From assembly GCA_965217075.1 (NCBI GenBank), contig CBDCHC010000012.1:21737-85736 (forward strand): a DNA stretch of 64,000 bases, in the 5' to 3' direction. This stretch comes from CBDCHC01 sp965217075 (lineage in GTDB: Bacteria; Pseudomonadota; Gammaproteobacteria; PS1; Pseudothioglobaceae). Shown piece by piece: positions 8,801-16,602 of this stretch (within the stretch, counting starts at the first letter, position 1; every line of letters begins with the position of its first letter). The notes under the pieces are model-generated. The model saw only the letters and a list, made by a program, of their open reading frames with translations. It was not told the DNA's origin and searched no databases. A program made the position numbers and the translations under genes.

Positions 8801-9956
8801 CAATAAATTCATCTATTGTTTTATCAACATCGCCTAAACCTGAAAGAGCGGCTAATATTTGACCGTATTCTACAGAGTCTTTATCAGCAGTTTCAACTTC
8901 TGTATTTTTAAAGCCTGTTTTATCTACAATAGGAGTAGGAATAGTACTGACAATATCTTTAATGCCAAAAGCTGTAGATATTTCTGTATTGACTTTATCA
9001 ATATTATCAGCTGTTAATTTACTGGTATCTATTAATTCTTCATTAACATTTAGTCCTGCTAACTTAGCTGCTAAAGTAGTAATAGGGTTAATGGTGATAA
9101 AATTTTCACCTTTTTTTATATTAAAAACTGCAAATAAAGCAGATTTAAGATCAATAGGGGCGTTTGTATGTTCATCTATATAATCTGGCGCGCTGTCTTT
9201 ATCCCTTACTATAGCATAACCAACTCCAACATAACCACCTAAATCAGCATAAAATACTCCATCAGCATTAGCTTTTACATCTTTTATAGTTTCTACTAAA
9301 TTACCATTTTTATCATAGGTATAAAAACTAACGCTAAGACCGCTACTATCAATAACAGGACCCAAAACCACAATGGCAGAGATAGTGTTAGCACTAAGTA
9401 AAGGAGCAGCGGCAGCAGCGGCAGCAGTGGCTGTGCCAGCGGCAGCAGCAACACCAACGCCACCAGCAGTAATACCAGCTATACTTGAAGTAGAAAAACC
9501 TTCGCCATAATATACCTCAGTAAAACTTTCAGCAAATAATGGTGATTTAGCTGTACTAATGGCAGCAAGAGCAGTATCAGTACCATTAAAAAATACAATT
9601 TCTGAGCCATCTGCTAGTTCAATAAAATTACCTTCAGTAATATAATAAAGGCTTTCACCAATAGGCAGTGTTACCATACAAGACATATCAGTCGCACAAC
9701 TGCTAAAATAATTATCAAAAATAATATTAGTATTATTTTCTAATAAAATTTCTAAATTATCGCCTGATTTTTGAGCGATATAATTAATGCTATCTTTAAA
9801 AGAGATGTTATAATTATTACCAAATTCTATATCTATGTGCTTGGTATGTCCTTGCTCTGCAACTACTTCTTCTTTAGAAAAATATTTAGAAATTTTACGA
9901 GCTTTTTTTTGTAATTCCCTGAGTTCTGTTGCGGTTTTTGTAATTTTATCTGTCAT
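2850..9956 (-). CDS. 2368-residue modular adhesin-like protein, probable type I secretion substrate
   Basis: There is no signal peptide. Residues 1-130 form an N-terminal region with CX5C (C87, C93); 160-186 is Ala/Gly-rich; 190-440 is an adhesin-type region (ISTAFGIKD, STIPTPIVD, ILAALSG). Residues 440-610 hold units with paired W and SF residues. Ig-like (TGTAEA, ATDTAGN) and cadherin-like (TVALGDTA, FNIDPATGELSY) modules fill about 618-1880. A PKD-like WGDGSV stretch then leads into BspA/DUF285-type repeats (2013-2162). The C-terminus has RTX-like motifs GGNDTIIGG and GGAGNDTLTGG (about 2249-2284) and a hydrophobic last segment, as in proteins exported by type I ABC systems; none of the transporter genes is in the window. 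Base composition is visibly less AT-rich than the neighbours. Adhesion or host/biofilm interaction is inferred from architecture alone. Confidence 0.85.
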   Translation of the reverse strand: MTDKITKTATELRELQKKARKISKYFSKEEVVAEQGHTKHIDIEFGNNYNISFKDSINYIAQKSGDNLEILLENNTNIIFDNYFSSCATDMSCMVTLPIGESLYYITEGNFIELADGSEIVFFNGTDTALAAISTAKSPLFAESFTEVYYGEGFSTSSIAGITAGGVGVAAAAGTATAAAAAAAPLLSANTISAIVVLGPVIDSSGLSVSFYTYDKNGNLVETIKDVKANADGVFYADLGGYVGVGYAIVRDKDSAPDYIDEHTNAPIDLKSALFAVFNIKKGENFITINPITTLAAKLAGLNVNEELIDTSKLTADNIDKVNTEISTAFGIKDIVSTIPTPIVDKTGFKNTEVETADKDSVEYGQILAALSGLGDVDKTIDEFIDKNIKNTEQDGDRTLTLDIAGKEKLVDGAAKVEAANFDETKFEGLRQDIADKFGIFDNEKIYLSIKDTGVSAADSITSSQVVGIYSVQPLGQWEYNIGRGSWFDGTGNSFTLNDGDYNKDFLKVRRKGETKEYYLDINGGILTVDSISPGSIGFDNITLQTGVIKIVNLSTEKNDYWQYSTDFGSSWIDGSGDSFLINNYIKFTSNQIQIRQIDKAGNISPVTKNIGEIVVSKIIIKLAADSDTNIIGDNIINTKSPVIIGKSQPNANVKLYIDGKEIGTNKSDNNGNFSIQANFPNQVDGDVNITAKAIDASNNSSDISEILTINLDTTAPEAPVIDGLDADSDTGTKSDNITSDTTPTIIGRAEANVKVTIYKDNQAVGVETADADGNYKVTLNPTALSEGSNNLIAKATDIAGNISDMSAALAITLDTIVDTPNITINNSSNTGNIITNNDSITVSNNIETDATVQYRIKKDNGIFSDWSTSYVAPTTDGSYALETRQTDIAGNISNTQTINFTLDTTAPDAPTIDLAATSDSGSSNTDNITSNTTPTITGTAEAGATVKIYNGAIEVGSAIADATTGVYNATLTTPLNEGVNNLSAKATDTAGNTSVASSALDITVDTTGPIFTSPATTTVALGDTATIYTATATDTNGATYSISGTDANLFNIDPATGELSYKVATTTATTNNVIITAIDTAGNSTDQALAITVADKIVLTITDNATTATNSDVTFTFTFAEIVTGFDISDITVTGGTKGTLTGSGTTYSLTVTPTPNSEGSITVSVDADAATNTVGIGSASSTASQAYDTKAPAAPTIDLAATSDTGNSNTDNITNDNTPTINLTAETGAIVKVYNDRDLLGIATEDTNNLGNYSITLTTPLNEGVNKLTAIATDTAGNTSTVSSELNITIDTTAPSIPTIVLATASDTGSNTTDNITSNTKPIITGTAEADATVKIYNGTTEVGSATADASGNYIITVTALNEGTHKLTAIATDTAGNTSTASSALNITVDTTAPSIPTIVLATASDTGSSNTDNITNDNTPIITGTAEADATVKIYNGAIEVGSATADASGNYIITVTVLNEGTHKLTAIATDTAGNTSVASSALDITVDTTGPTFTIPATTTVALGDTATIYTATATDTNGATYSISGTDANLFNIDPATGELSYKVATTIATTNNVIITAIDAAGNSTDQALAITVADKIVLTITDNATTATNNDVTFTFTFAEIVTGFDISDITVTGGTKGTLTGSGTTYSLTVTPTPNSEGSITVSVDADAATNTVGIGSASSTASQAYDTTAPAAPTIDLAATSDTGNSNTDNITNDNTPTINLTAETGAIVKVYNDRDLLGIATEDTNNLGNYSITLTTPLNEGVNKLRATATDSAGNTSTASSALDITVDTTAPTLEITTDTIIPVNNSTTVTFTFSEEIANFALSDIIADNGSITSLTKSTTDNKVWTATFTANATESTANNISVDVGAYSDIAGNNNTITANSANYSIEAHRPLLSTWKTSADNETVRIRVNNDYKYNYTIDWGDGSVESSQTANATHVYATAGNHQIAITGDYPVISFGGTAWNNKNTQLISIDSWGNTAWQSFNKAFIYAANLVSIPTNAPNLSSVTNMSNMFLLATEFNADISAWDTGKVTNMLGMFSGASNFNQNIGAWDTSQVTDMSYMFSSASKFNTDLSAWDTSKVTAMSTMFNGATKFNTDLSAWDTSQVTSMTDMFYAAIVFDQNIGAWDTSQVTSMTRMFSYASNFNQNIGSWNISQVTTMSGIFNGSAMSITNMDKTLTGWADINTADGETSLQNGVSIGGATITYSNATAMQYLTDTYKWTTTATLKANDDSFTVGDNTATDTTATDKSATTTAQTIHGLGGNDTIIGGSAADNIYGGAGNDTLTGGTGADIFHFLYNNTGTDTITDFVSGTDKIDIAVLLDGYSAGDSFTDYVTATAGNISIDIDGTGGAGTSTVNIVLSNSYIAVESDFVLL
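3471..3920 (-). repeat. six tandem 75-bp DUF285/BspA-type repeats
   Basis: Six in-frame units of exactly 25 codons (residues 2013-2162 of the giant protein) with the pattern FNxxIxAWDTSxVTxMxxMF. A degenerate preceding unit (SVTNMSNMF) flanks them. Several units share long identical DNA stretches, such as those coding NQNIGAWDTSQVT, implying recent unit duplication. The family is the DUF285 / BspA-like surface repeat known from mycoplasmas and some marine bacteria. Confidence 0.9.
4693..5533 (-). repeat. 840-bp direct repeat, copy 1 (Ig + cadherin + Ig block)
   Basis: This block recurs at 6154-6994 with a constant offset of 1461 bp (487 codons) and only scattered base changes. It encodes the cadherin-like unit with TVALGDTATIYT, the Ig-like unit with ITVTGGTKGTLTGSG, and the unit with VKVYNDRDLLGIATED (residues about 1475-1755). 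Confidence 0.9.
5801..6046. repeat. inter-gene Ig-module repeat (copy in complete gene)
   Basis: Partner of 536-781 in the truncated paralogue, nearly identical over about 246 bp. A close tandem relative also begins around 5500 within the same gene, so this module exists in at least three closely similar copies in the window. Confidence 0.85.
6154..6994 (-). repeat. 840-bp direct repeat, copy 2
   Basis: Second copy of the 4693-5533 block, coding residues about 988-1268 of the giant protein. Differences are few, for example GPIFTSP here against GPTFTIP in the other copy. Between the copies lie tandem 300-bp Ig modules. Confidence 0.9.
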
Positions 9957-10175
9957 AATAATAAAATGTAATTAATATACTTGTATTATATATAATTTAT
10001 TGCGCATAATATACTTTTTATCGCTTATTTTCTATCATTTGATAAAAAAACAATAAATATTAAATAATTTTAGTTAATTTATTTAATAAAGATAATAAAT
10101 CTTACAATAAGTTCTATTAATACTTTAAAGGTGTAAAAATTAATTTTAAAACAATAATTTAATTAATATAGGCAA

Positions 10176-12971
10176 TTATTTACCAAATACATATTTACTT
10201 TTACTCCAATAAATAAATATTGGCACTATAGTCAGCGCCAATACAATATCAATTACCAGTGCTTCTAAAATAAAAATACTAAGTGCCCAAGTATTGGCAA
10301 GTTGTGTGAGCATTAGCGGAATAAAGCTAACAATTAAAGCAGTAATAGAAATAAAAATTGCTGCACCAGTAGTTTTAATAGTGCTTTTAACTGCTAATTG
10401 CCAATCTTTTTTTGCACTCATTTCTTCTTTTAAACGTGCAATGATATAAATACTATAATCCACTCCCAATCCCATAGAAATTGGTAAACTTACTAAAGTA
10501 GCAAAATGTAAATTACCTGCCCAGTTTTCTATACTAGAAAAATATGCGCCTAAAGCATATTGAGCAAATAATGTGATAAACAATATAGTAGTTAAAATTA
10601 TAGAAATTCTAATAGAAGAAAAAATAATAAAGGTAATAATGGCAATAGTTATGATAGTTATGATAGGTGATGAAAATAACTCTTTTTTAGCAATATCTCT
10701 GGTGGCTTCAATTACTCCTAAAAAACCACCAACAGCAATTTTGTCGTTACCGTCTTCAACTATAATAGTTTTATTTGTTTTAGGCATGATTATTTTATCA
10801 TTAGCTATATAACCAAAATCTAACTCTTTAAATCCTTCTTTATCCTTATTGTCTGCGATAAACTGCTGTATATCCTTGATTATTTGATGAGTTTTAATAG
10901 GATTCATAGTATTAATAAAACCTCTAATTACTATTTCATTCCAATCTGTAGAAATAAATGACAATAAATCTTCTTTAGCAAAACTTGCTTCAATGATGCC
11001 ATTAAAACTAGCTATTATATTATCTGCATCTGGGATAAATTCATCATCGTCTTCATCGCCATATATATTTAAATTATTTTGGATAAATGTTTGAGTAGAT
11101 ATATTAAAAAACTTAATATCTGGTTTATTATCTTTAGTCATCATTAACATATTAATAGTTTTGATAACTTGCGCATAAGATGCAGCAAAACCAATATTTG
11201 GATGCGATACCATCCAGCTTTCTAATTTATCAACTGCTTTTAAGGTATTAGCGTGATTAAAGGCTCCTTTTGGAGGATCTTCCTCATTATCATAACAAGG
11301 TCTATTTATTATTATGCCATCAGCATCATTAGCACAGTCTTTAAGTATAGGGTGGAATTCTTTTTTACCTCTTATAGGAATATTAATAGATATAACCCCT
11401 GGCATATTATTATTTAATTTACGTAAATCAATATTAACTTGAGTATCGTATTTAAAAGCAGCATTAGGATAATCAATACCTACCTCTAATCCTGGCATTA
11501 GATTATTTTCAGTTGCTTTATAAATTTTAGTTTGATAAATACTCCAGCCAATAATAACTGCAACTAAAACAATTGGGATTATCTTTAATTTAGTTAATAT
11601 GGTGCTAGCAATAAAGCCAAGTAATGACAATTTAAGTTTACTATCTAATTTTAGATTAGATTTATTTTTAACCGCATTTGATGAAAACTTTGCCATTAAA
11701 ATTGGTGTTATAGTTGTAGTGGTAATAATAATTGTTAACATACCAAACATACCAAAATAAGCATATGCTTTATAAAAAGAAATATCTACAAATGATAAAG
11801 TAAAAAAACCTGCCATATCAGTAATAATAGCCAAAGTTGCTGGCTTTATTATTTTAGAAATAACCTCTTCAGCGGCTTTATTTGGTGCCAAACCATTAAT
11901 ATTATGCTCCAATAAATATCTACGCACAACTTGCATCGCATGTCCAGTACCTACTGCTAGTAATAACATAGGAGTAAGCACCATCATTGTAGTAAATCTA
12001 TAACCAGAATAGCCCATTAAGCCTAAGGTAATAACAATAGTAGCAAGAATACCTAACATGGGCAATACTGCTCCTTTCCAATTTTTATTAGCGATCCATA
12101 AAGCAAGTAGAGTAATAAGGACAGAAATAGCAAATAAATATAATTTATCACTTAAATCTCTGATCATGGTCGCTAAAAAATATGGCTCACCAGATATCAT
12201 AATATCAACTTTATTACTATACTTTTGTTTTAAGTTGTTTATTATATTATCAATATTATTAATCCATTGTTTATAATCATACTTAACGCTGTCTTTATAT
12301 TCACCAACAATAAAAAAACCTTTAGCTATGCACTCATTAGTATTTTGTTTGAAATTACATTTATTATTTTCTTTATCCCTTTTTACAATTAACATTGGAG
12401 CAATAATATTATTTGACTCAACTCCTTCTTTAAGATGCTGTAATTGCTGTTTGGCTATTTTTTTATTACTACTAATGCCGTCTTTGTGTACCAAACGTTT
12501 AAAGCTTAGCCCGCCTTCTTTGTCAACCCCTATAGACTTAATGTTTTTAGCATAAATATCAATAAACTTATTTTTTTCAGCATGCTTATTATTTGCAAGC
12601 AATAGATGTGCTTCACGTAACATATTAACAAACCAAGCACTATAAGCACTATCATTTCTTTGCCATGTACCGCCAGCATCCATACATTTAGTTTTGGTTG
12701 TTATTTTAAGATTATCAGCAACATTAGCACAATCTTTTAATACAAATCCTGTAACTAAAATATTGCCAGAACCAAATTTTTTATTAATGTAATTGTTAGT
12801 TGCTATATATTTATTATCAGCAGGAAATAGCATTTCAGGATCGTTTCTAATATCTATATCTTTAATAAAATATGCGGCTACAATAACTACTATTATTGTA
12901 GCTATTAAAATCTCATTTCTAAAAAACATAGCAAAAGATGCGTATCTTTTTGCTAACTTATCTGTATTCAT
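10176..12971 (-). CDS. RND/MMPL-family transporter
   Basis: 931-residue inner-membrane protein with the two-fold RND plan: TM1 near 22-42, a large extracytoplasmic loop to about 275, a TM bundle near 280-435, a second lone TM near 465, a second loop, and a last TM bundle near 755-925. The phrase GTGHAMQVVRRY follows TM4 and matches the MMPL/HpnN-like exporters of lipids and hydrophobic compounds rather than HAE drug pumps. Both extracytoplasmic loops carry a related Cys-containing LKDCANxAD motif, a trace of the internal duplication. Its ATG overlaps the argG stop (ATGA), so it is translated from the same transcript. Substrate is unknown, and no membrane-fusion or outer-membrane partner is adjacent. 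Confidence 0.8.
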   Translation of the reverse strand: MNTDKLAKRYASFAMFFRNEILIATIIVVIVAAYFIKDIDIRNDPEMLFPADNKYIATNNYINKKFGSGNILVTGFVLKDCANVADNLKITTKTKCMDAGGTWQRNDSAYSAWFVNMLREAHLLLANNKHAEKNKFIDIYAKNIKSIGVDKEGGLSFKRLVHKDGISSNKKIAKQQLQHLKEGVESNNIIAPMLIVKRDKENNKCNFKQNTNECIAKGFFIVGEYKDSVKYDYKQWINNIDNIINNLKQKYSNKVDIMISGEPYFLATMIRDLSDKLYLFAISVLITLLALWIANKNWKGAVLPMLGILATIVITLGLMGYSGYRFTTMMVLTPMLLLAVGTGHAMQVVRRYLLEHNINGLAPNKAAEEVISKIIKPATLAIITDMAGFFTLSFVDISFYKAYAYFGMFGMLTIIITTTTITPILMAKFSSNAVKNKSNLKLDSKLKLSLLGFIASTILTKLKIIPIVLVAVIIGWSIYQTKIYKATENNLMPGLEVGIDYPNAAFKYDTQVNIDLRKLNNNMPGVISINIPIRGKKEFHPILKDCANDADGIIINRPCYDNEEDPPKGAFNHANTLKAVDKLESWMVSHPNIGFAASYAQVIKTINMLMMTKDNKPDIKFFNISTQTFIQNNLNIYGDEDDDEFIPDADNIIASFNGIIEASFAKEDLLSFISTDWNEIVIRGFINTMNPIKTHQIIKDIQQFIADNKDKEGFKELDFGYIANDKIIMPKTNKTIIVEDGNDKIAVGGFLGVIEATRDIAKKELFSSPIITIITIAIITFIIFSSIRISIILTTILFITLFAQYALGAYFSSIENWAGNLHFATLVSLPISMGLGVDYSIYIIARLKEEMSAKKDWQLAVKSTIKTTGAAIFISITALIVSFIPLMLTQLANTWALSIFILEALVIDIVLALTIVPIFIYWSKSKYVFGK

Positions 12972-14173
12972 TGATTGTATTGTTTATTATTTAGTTTTAA
13001 ACGAAGAGCATTTAATTTGATAAAACCAGTAGCATCTTGCTGATTATAGGAACCATCATCTTCTTCGAAAGTAGCAATTTTTTCATTAAATAAAGTATGT
13101 TCTGATTTACGCCCAACTATAATAACATTGCCTTTATAAAGTTTTATTTTTACAGTTCCGTTAACATTATTTTGTGTTTTATCTATAAAAGCTTGTAATG
13201 CTTCTCTTTCTGGAGCAAACCAAAAACCATTATAAATCATCTTAGCATATTTTGGCATTATTTCATCTTTTAAATGTGCAACTTCTTTATCTAAGGTAAT
13301 AGACTCTATAGCCCTATGTGCTTTTAGCATTATTGTGCCTGCTGGTGTTTCATAACAACCACGAGACTTCATACCAATAAAACGATTCTCAACTATATCT
13401 GTTCTGCCAATACCATGTTTGCCTGCTATATTATTTAAAGCACTTATAATCACTGCTGGAGTTTTTTTTATACCATTTATAGCTATAATATCTCCATATT
13501 CATATTCTAAACTTATGTACTCAGCCTTATCAGGTGTATTTTCTAAAGATTTTGTCATGCGCCACATACTTTCTTCTGGCTCTGTAAAAGGATCTTCTAA
13601 AATACCTCCTTCATAAGAAATATGTAATAAATTAGCGTCCATTGAATAAGGAGATTTATTGGCTTGTTGTTGATAATCAATATTAATGCTATGTTTTTTG
13701 GCATATTTTAATAAACTATCTCTTGATGACAACTCCCATTCACGCCAAGGCGCAATAATTTTAATTTTAGGGTTTAAGGCATAAGCATTTAACTCAAAAC
13801 GCACTTGATCATTACCCTTGCCTGTCGCTCCATGTGCTATAGCATCAGCCCCTACTTTTTTTGCTATTTCTACTAATCTTTTAGCTATTAAAGGACGAGC
13901 AATAGAAGTGCCTAATAAATATTCTCCTTCATAAATACTGTTTGCCCTAAACATAGGAAAAATAAAATCACGCGCAAATTCTTCTTGTAAATCCTCAATA
14001 AATATATCACGTACACCAATTTTCTTAGCTTTTAATTTAGCTGATTCTATTTCCTCTTTTTGCCCTATATCGGCTGTTAAAGTTACAACTTCTGCATGGT
14101 ATTTTTCCTGTAGGTATTTAATAATAATACTAGTATCTAGCCCACCAGAATATGCTAAAACAATTTTTTTCAT
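12968..14173 (-). CDS. argG: argininosuccinate synthase
   Basis: Cytosolic enzyme joining citrulline and aspartate with ATP in arginine biosynthesis. The 401 residues fit the short ArgG type. The ATP-binding AYSGGLDTSIIIKYL motif starts at residue 8, followed by GATGKGNDQVRFE and the SPYSMDANLLHISYEGG block typical of the family. It overlaps the DUF2914 gene upstream and the RND gene downstream by 4 bp each. No other arginine gene is nearby. Confidence 0.96.
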   Translation of the reverse strand: MKKIVLAYSGGLDTSIIIKYLQEKYHAEVVTLTADIGQKEEIESAKLKAKKIGVRDIFIEDLQEEFARDFIFPMFRANSIYEGEYLLGTSIARPLIAKRLVEIAKKVGADAIAHGATGKGNDQVRFELNAYALNPKIKIIAPWREWELSSRDSLLKYAKKHSINIDYQQQANKSPYSMDANLLHISYEGGILEDPFTEPEESMWRMTKSLENTPDKAEYISLEYEYGDIIAINGIKKTPAVIISALNNIAGKHGIGRTDIVENRFIGMKSRGCYETPAGTIMLKAHRAIESITLDKEVAHLKDEIMPKYAKMIYNGFWFAPEREALQAFIDKTQNNVNGTVKIKLYKGNVIIVGRKSEHTLFNEKIATFEEDDGSYNQQDATGFIKLNALRLKLNNKQYNQ

Positions 14174-14568
14174 TTAACCTTAGCGTATGTAAAAGATTTG
14201 CTTAATAATATATTGTCATCTTCATCAACCACATTTACTTGCCACGTACCTAACCACTTATGCCAAAGATTTTTTGATGAATAAACTCGCCAGCGATTAC
14301 CCTTGGGATAAAAATCAACTTCTGCCATATTTCTACCATTATATAACCACCTATGCGTAATTTTTTTATTATTTAAATTACGTAAATTAGTAAAAAAGAA
14401 TATTTTATTTACTGTATTGTTAATGGTATTTACTATATTTTTTGGCACTCTATTTTCTACTTTTAATGCAAAAACTGCTTGTGATATATTATCACTCTCC
14501 CAAACATTATCAGCGCTATTAACAACTGTAGTTGTAATTAATAAAACCAGTGTTAATACTATTTTCAT
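14170..14568 (-). CDS. DUF2914 domain exported protein
   Basis: A 132-residue protein with an N-terminal hydrophobic signal (about 1-18) followed by a domain matching DUF2914: the phrases FFFTNLRN, ITHRWLYNGRNMAEV and WRVYSSKNL are characteristic. In other proteobacteria the domain occurs in envelope proteins of unknown role. It lies 2 bp after the Sel1-repeat gene and overlaps argG by 4 bp, so it is co-transcribed with both. The function cannot be told from sequence. Confidence 0.8.
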   Translation of the reverse strand: MKIVLTLVLLITTTVVNSADNVWESDNISQAVFALKVENRVPKNIVNTINNTVNKIFFFTNLRNLNNKKITHRWLYNGRNMAEVDFYPKGNRWRVYSSKNLWHKWLGTWQVNVVDEDDNILLSKSFTYAKVK

Positions 14569-14570
14569 AA

Positions 14571-16556
14571 TTAATGAAACCTTTGTTGTAATAGGCGTAA
14601 TGTTTGTCTTGCTGGATCGTAACCAGCCTGAATACCAAGCAAAGCAAAATGATATGCTTTTTGATAACTTTTATTAGTGCCAACACCGTTTAAATACATA
14701 ATAGCTAACTCATTTTGTGCAGGTGGGAAATGCATAAGCGCTGACTCTCTCATTAGTTTAAAAGCTCTTTGTGTATTTTTTTCTGCTTGCACCCCTTTTA
14801 AATATATATTAGCTAATTGATAAATAGCAATAGGATGTTTAACTTTTAAGCCTAATTTTAATATTTCAATATTTGATAATGGCTTTATATATTGATTATT
14901 TTGTTTGTTAGCAGTATTTTTAATATTTTTTTCAACAATTTCTGCGGCAATGTTAGTATTTTTTTTATTATATGTGTTAGCATCAGATGCTATATTATTT
15001 TTCATATTATTCATTCTAATTGCCATTTTAGTTGCTACAGTGTCTACATCTACTACAGCTGCACTTATTGATATATTTGCATTAGTATCTATAGTTTTCA
15101 ATAATTTAAGTGCTAATATATTACTATTTTTGGCTGCTTTTTTAAGATATATTTTTGCTTTATTTATATCACTTTTAATTAAAGCTTTGCCCAAATGATA
15201 ACTAGCATTTGCATTACCTTTGTCTGATAAACTAGTTAAAACATTGATAGCTTGTTGTTGGTTAAAATTAGTTTGCTCGCCAAGCAATGTTAACACAGCT
15301 AATTGATACTTAGCCTCAACACTACCGCCATCGTTAGCTTTTTGTAAATAAAAAATTTGTTGCGCCTTATTTTTAATAACTCCTTGACCTAATTTATACC
15401 TTAATGCCAAAGAATATTGCGCTAAAACATGTCCATTATCTGCTGCACTTTTTAACCATTTAGCCGCTTTAGTATAACTTTTTTCTACACCGTTACCATT
15501 TAAATATCTAATAGCCAAAGAATATTGTGCATTTTGATGCCCTTGTTTAGCTGCTTTTTTAAATAAACTCACAGCTTTGTTTATATTTTTATCAACGCCA
15601 ATGCCATTTAAATACAATACTGCTAAATTATACTGAGCATACATATAAGCATTTTCTGCTGATTTATTATACCAATATAGCGCTTGCTCTAAATCTTTAC
15701 CAACTTTATCACTAACTCTATATAACACCCCTAATAAATACTGAGCTGCTCTGTTATTTTGCTCAGCAGCTGCCATAGCATATTTAAATGCTATTAAATC
15801 ATCTTGTTTAACACCATTACCAGTACGATATAAATATGCCAATTGATACTGGGCTGATGCTAAATTATTATTAGCTGCTTTTTTATACCAATAAACAGCA
15901 TCCTCCATCTTGTCATTTCTATATAAAAAATCAGCATAAAAATATTGCATAACAGGATCATCGCTATTAGTAGCTGCCATATATAATTTATCAGCCATAG
16001 TTAGGTTTTTATTAACAACTGAATTACCTGTCTCATATATTTTTGCTAAATTAAGTTGCGACCTACTATGACCTAAATCTGCTGCTTTTTTATACCAATA
16101 AATTGCCTTGTTGATATTATTTTTATTAATACTATAAATTACTCCTAAATTATGTTGTGCTTTGGCAAAATCTTGCTCCGCTGCCTTAGTATACCAATGA
16201 ATAGCTTCATCTATATCTATAATAGTTCCAGTGCCTGAATAATAACTATTAGCCACATTAAATTGTGCTGCAACTATGCCTTTTTCTGCAGCTTGCAAAT
16301 ACCAATAAAATGCCAATTTATAATCTTTTTTTATTGTATTACCATTGTAATACATATCAGCAAGCTGCAGTTGTGCTTTATCATTGCCATTTTTTGCCAA
16401 TGACTCTATTTGATAAAAAGTTGTAGTTGGTAAATCTGAAGTATTATTTTTTTTAAATAAAACTCTTTCACCTTGTGGTGCTTTATGTTGTAATAATTGC
16501 AAAGAATTTGCTAAACTAAAAAAACTAACAGATAAAACAAAAATTATATATTTCAT
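14571..16556 (-). CDS. secreted/periplasmic Sel1-repeat (TPR-like) protein
   Basis: 661 residues with a signal peptide (about 1-18) and a long solenoid of 36-residue Sel1-like repeats, roughly a dozen between residues 45 and 470, with consensus AxYxLAxxYxxGxGVxKxxxKAxxWxxKAA. A linker near 490-555 is rich in Asn, Ala and Lys, and two more repeats close the protein (LANIYLKGVQ, LAIMYLNGVG). Such proteins are protein-interaction scaffolds, and in host-associated bacteria some are secreted effectors or envelope-stress factors. The binding partner is not known. Confidence 0.88.
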   Translation of the reverse strand: MKYIIFVLSVSFFSLANSLQLLQHKAPQGERVLFKKNNTSDLPTTTFYQIESLAKNGNDKAQLQLADMYYNGNTIKKDYKLAFYWYLQAAEKGIVAAQFNVANSYYSGTGTIIDIDEAIHWYTKAAEQDFAKAQHNLGVIYSINKNNINKAIYWYKKAADLGHSRSQLNLAKIYETGNSVVNKNLTMADKLYMAATNSDDPVMQYFYADFLYRNDKMEDAVYWYKKAANNNLASAQYQLAYLYRTGNGVKQDDLIAFKYAMAAAEQNNRAAQYLLGVLYRVSDKVGKDLEQALYWYNKSAENAYMYAQYNLAVLYLNGIGVDKNINKAVSLFKKAAKQGHQNAQYSLAIRYLNGNGVEKSYTKAAKWLKSAADNGHVLAQYSLALRYKLGQGVIKNKAQQIFYLQKANDGGSVEAKYQLAVLTLLGEQTNFNQQQAINVLTSLSDKGNANASYHLGKALIKSDINKAKIYLKKAAKNSNILALKLLKTIDTNANISISAAVVDVDTVATKMAIRMNNMKNNIASDANTYNKKNTNIAAEIVEKNIKNTANKQNNQYIKPLSNIEILKLGLKVKHPIAIYQLANIYLKGVQAEKNTQRAFKLMRESALMHFPPAQNELAIMYLNGVGTNKSYQKAYHFALLGIQAGYDPARQTLRLLQQRFH

Positions 16557-16602
16557 AAGTAATAATTTGTAAAAATAAAAGTGTGTTAATTATAACAGTA
16601 TT

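Noticed and set aside
1..9956. CRISPR-like regular repetition
   Set aside because: The periods (75, about 300, 1461 bp) are multiples of three and in frame with a coding sequence; there are no short palindromic repeats with unique spacers and no cas genes.
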